DNA of 6,991 nucleotides from Actinomycetales bacterium UBA1383. GTDB lineage: Bacteria > Actinomycetota > Actinomycetes > Actinomycetales > Actinomycetaceae. The position numbers and the translations under genes are program-made. The notes under the pieces were generated by a model. It saw only the letters and a list, made by a program, of their open reading frames with translations. It searched no databases and was not told where the DNA came from. The stretch covers positions 1 through 6,991 of the forward strand of contig DBQX01000112.1 in assembly GCA_002305415.1 (NCBI GenBank), given 5' to 3'. Shown here one piece after another: positions 6,157 through 6,991 of this stretch; within the stretch, counting starts at the first letter, position 1; each line of letters opens with the position of its first letter.

Positions 6157-6255
6157 TGCCACATCGAAGGACTGGGTCCGATCGAGCCGGCGGTGCGGAT
6201 CCGGGACGGGGTGACCTGCCAGTTCCCCGGGTGTGAGCTCTCCTGCCACCTGGAC

Positions 6256-6281
6256 GCCCACCACGCGGTGCCGTGGTGGGC
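6256..6281. repeat. 10-bp perfect hairpin directly before the frameshift
   Basis: GCCCACCACG (6256-6265) and CGTGGTGGGC (6272-6281) pair perfectly around a 6-nt loop. The hairpin encodes the first part of the HNH motif (AHHAVPWWA) and ends 1 nt before the GGGG run (6283-6286) where one G is missing. Such structure beside a homopolymer is prone to polymerase slippage, in the cell or during sequencing. Confidence 0.7.
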
Positions 6282-6540
6282 CGGGGCGCCACCGACGTGG
6301 ATAACCTGCTCAACCTGTGCCGCCGCCACCACACCGCCGTCCACGAGGGTGGCATGAGCATCACCCGCCAGGCGGGCAGGTGGGTCTTCCCCCACCGGGA
6401 CGGGACAGTGGTGCGTGAGCTGGACCCGCCCACCCCGGGCGACCTCGCCAGGAAACTCATCACCGACTCCCGGATCTTCCCACCCCACGGCGGGGAGGGA
6501 TTCACCCTCGACGCCTGCGTCACCGCCCTCTTCCACACCG

Positions 6541-6575
6541 CCGCCTGACCGCGGGCGACGGCGCCGAACAGGCGG
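6541..6575. terminator. Possible weak terminator hairpin at the end of the HNH gene
   Basis: CCGCCTG (6541-6547), which includes the first two bases of the TGA stop at 6546-6548, and CAGGCGG (6569-6575) form a 7-bp stem around a GC-rich 21-nt loop. It has no T-run and a large loop, so a terminator role is only a possibility. Confidence 0.25.
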
Positions 6576-6782
6576 GGCTGATGCGCGGGCGCTCCGGCGG
6601 TCGATGCTGCGCTCATTGCAGTCCGCTGAACTGGAGTGTTGCATGATGCTGAATCAACGCTGCCGACGTCGTGGTCGAAGTCATCTGGAAGCGGCGTGGA
6701 GTACGATTCCCGTGGCCGCCAGCCCCTCGGGATTGCCTGCTCGCCCACGGCGGAATGAATGGCAGCGCGCCGCCGCGCGACG

Positions 6783-6788
6783 CACAAT
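6783..6788 (+). promoter_or_regulatory. -10 box for a leaderless DUF2236 transcript
   Basis: CACAAT (4 of 6 with TATAAT) ends 6 nt before the ATG at 6795, and no Shine-Dalgarno sequence is visible. No good -35 is seen at 17-18 nt spacing. The 246-bp stretch from 6549 to 6794 otherwise holds no gene I can support, only the weak hairpin at 6541-6575 and GC-rich short inverted repeats. Confidence 0.35.
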
Positions 6789-6794
6789 CGAACC

Positions 6795-6991
6795 ATGCCA
6801 CCCGCCAGCCCTCTCCCTGCCGTGCAACTCGCGATCGCGCACGCTATCCGGGCCAAGGTGGCGGGCGAGGACGCCCCCGAGCGCGAGCAGCGGATCTGGG
6901 GCGAGCCGGGCGAGCGCTGGTTCGCCCCCACGGACCCCATCTCCATCGTGCACGCCGACGCCTCCATGTACGTCGGCGGCATCCGCGCCCT
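6795..6991 (+). CDS. DUF2236 (MpaB-type) oxygenase, 5' part only
   Basis: The first 65 codons of a gene that continues beyond the window. After a short N-terminal helix (AVQLAIAHAIRAKVAG) the protein reads RIWGEPGERWFAPTDP followed by ISIVHADASMYVGGIRAL (49 to the end), the N-terminal signature of DUF2236 proteins, a family related to latex-clearing protein and fungal MpaB and thought to be haem-dependent oxygenases. The residues expected to bind haem lie further downstream and cannot be checked. The ATG at 6795 is the first in-frame start with a promoter-like box before it, and the conserved region begins at the normal distance from it. No stop codon occurs before the window end. Substrate unknown. 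Its relation to the preceding pseudogene is probably only positional. Confidence 0.75.
   Translation, partial: MPPASPLPAVQLAIAHAIRAKVAGEDAPEREQRIWGEPGERWFAPTDPISIVHADASMYVGGIRA

Larger units (their letters stand above)
5572..6548 (+). pseudogene. Degraded DUF222 (13E12-type) HNH endonuclease gene
   Basis: Member of the actinobacterial family in which an N-terminal DUF222 domain is joined to a C-terminal HNH nuclease; the cellular role is poorly known. Recognisable blocks: CEFLTLVGEFD, SVAHWVSYYRSMAPGTAREHVRVA, LALEMTASQLARTVRAFRG, DDHHLVVVHVSAEVLAGL, then IRDGVTCQFPGCELSCHLDAHHAVPWW (6199 onward). The rest, TDVDNLLNLCRRHHTAVHEGGMSI, continues in another frame to the stop at 6546-6548. One G is missing in the run at 6283-6286, placing the first HNH histidines before and the Asn and last histidines after the shift. 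Two family segments appear absent without loss of frame, near 5761-5775 and 6190-6201. Total is about 325 codons against the usual 400-500. The start is uncertain: GTG at 5572 (GGAGG at 5564-5568, gap of only 3 nt) or GTG at 5617. Unless a sequencing error caused the shift, the nuclease is inactive. Confidence 0.8.

Noticed and set aside
6256..6290. Programmed -1 frameshift joining the two HNH halves
   Set aside because: A shift back by one base would restore the frame, but the hairpin lies upstream of the G run instead of downstream and there is no good slippery heptamer. Mutation or error is simpler.
6748..6775. CGGCGG/CCGCCG inverted repeat upstream of the DUF2236 gene
   Set aside because: Short, very GC-rich arms common by chance here, with no supporting context.
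6047..6982. Long open frame on - strand opposite the HNH gene
   Set aside because: The plus strand shows family motifs throughout; the minus-strand product is low-complexity Arg/Pro/Ser with no recognised domain.

Overview
The window reads as a piece of chromosome from a high-GC actinobacterium. The evidence is the strong G/C bias at third codon positions, GTG starts, genes whose -10 box sits 6 nt before the start codon, a DUF222/13E12-type HNH gene and a DUF2236 (MpaB-like) oxygenase gene. Both of those families are characteristic of Actinobacteria, and the mixture suggests Micrococcales, though that narrower placement is inference. I see no tRNA, rRNA, CRISPR array, prophage or transposase.

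Left part, + strand (61-1357): a DNA-3-methyladenine glycosylase I of the actinobacterial type that lacks the zinc-site cysteines, followed by a two-gene type II toxin-antitoxin module (Phd/YefM-like antitoxin, then an overlapping PIN-domain ribonuclease toxin). A 22-bp inverted repeat over the end of tag coincides with the antitoxin promoter. A 15-bp perfect GC hairpin at 1363-1396 closes the module and separates it from the convergent genes.

Centre, - strand (1428-5408): a hexitol-use region. In transcription order it has a HAD phosphatase resembling hexitol-phosphate phosphatases, then a clear promoter with repeated GTGGGT motifs, then a full mannitol-type PTS permease (EIICBA, MtlA), and one base further on a zinc-dependent medium-chain dehydrogenase. 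The likely flow is mannitol uptake with phosphorylation to mannitol-1-phosphate, followed by oxidation by the MDR enzyme, which sits where the unrelated MtlD usually would, with optional dephosphorylation by the HAD enzyme. No MtlR-type regulator gene is in the window.

Right part, + strand (5572-6991): a decayed DUF222/HNH endonuclease gene with two apparent in-frame internal deletions, three copies of one 16-bp palindrome in its linker, and a one-base frameshift in a G run beside a 10-bp hairpin, which splits the HNH motif. After 246 bp without a gene, an oxygenase gene of the DUF2236 family starts and runs off the window end.

I did not find a convincing undescribed system. The points most worth following are the MDR dehydrogenase paired with MtlA, the palindrome-bearing decayed HNH gene, and the repeated promoter motifs.
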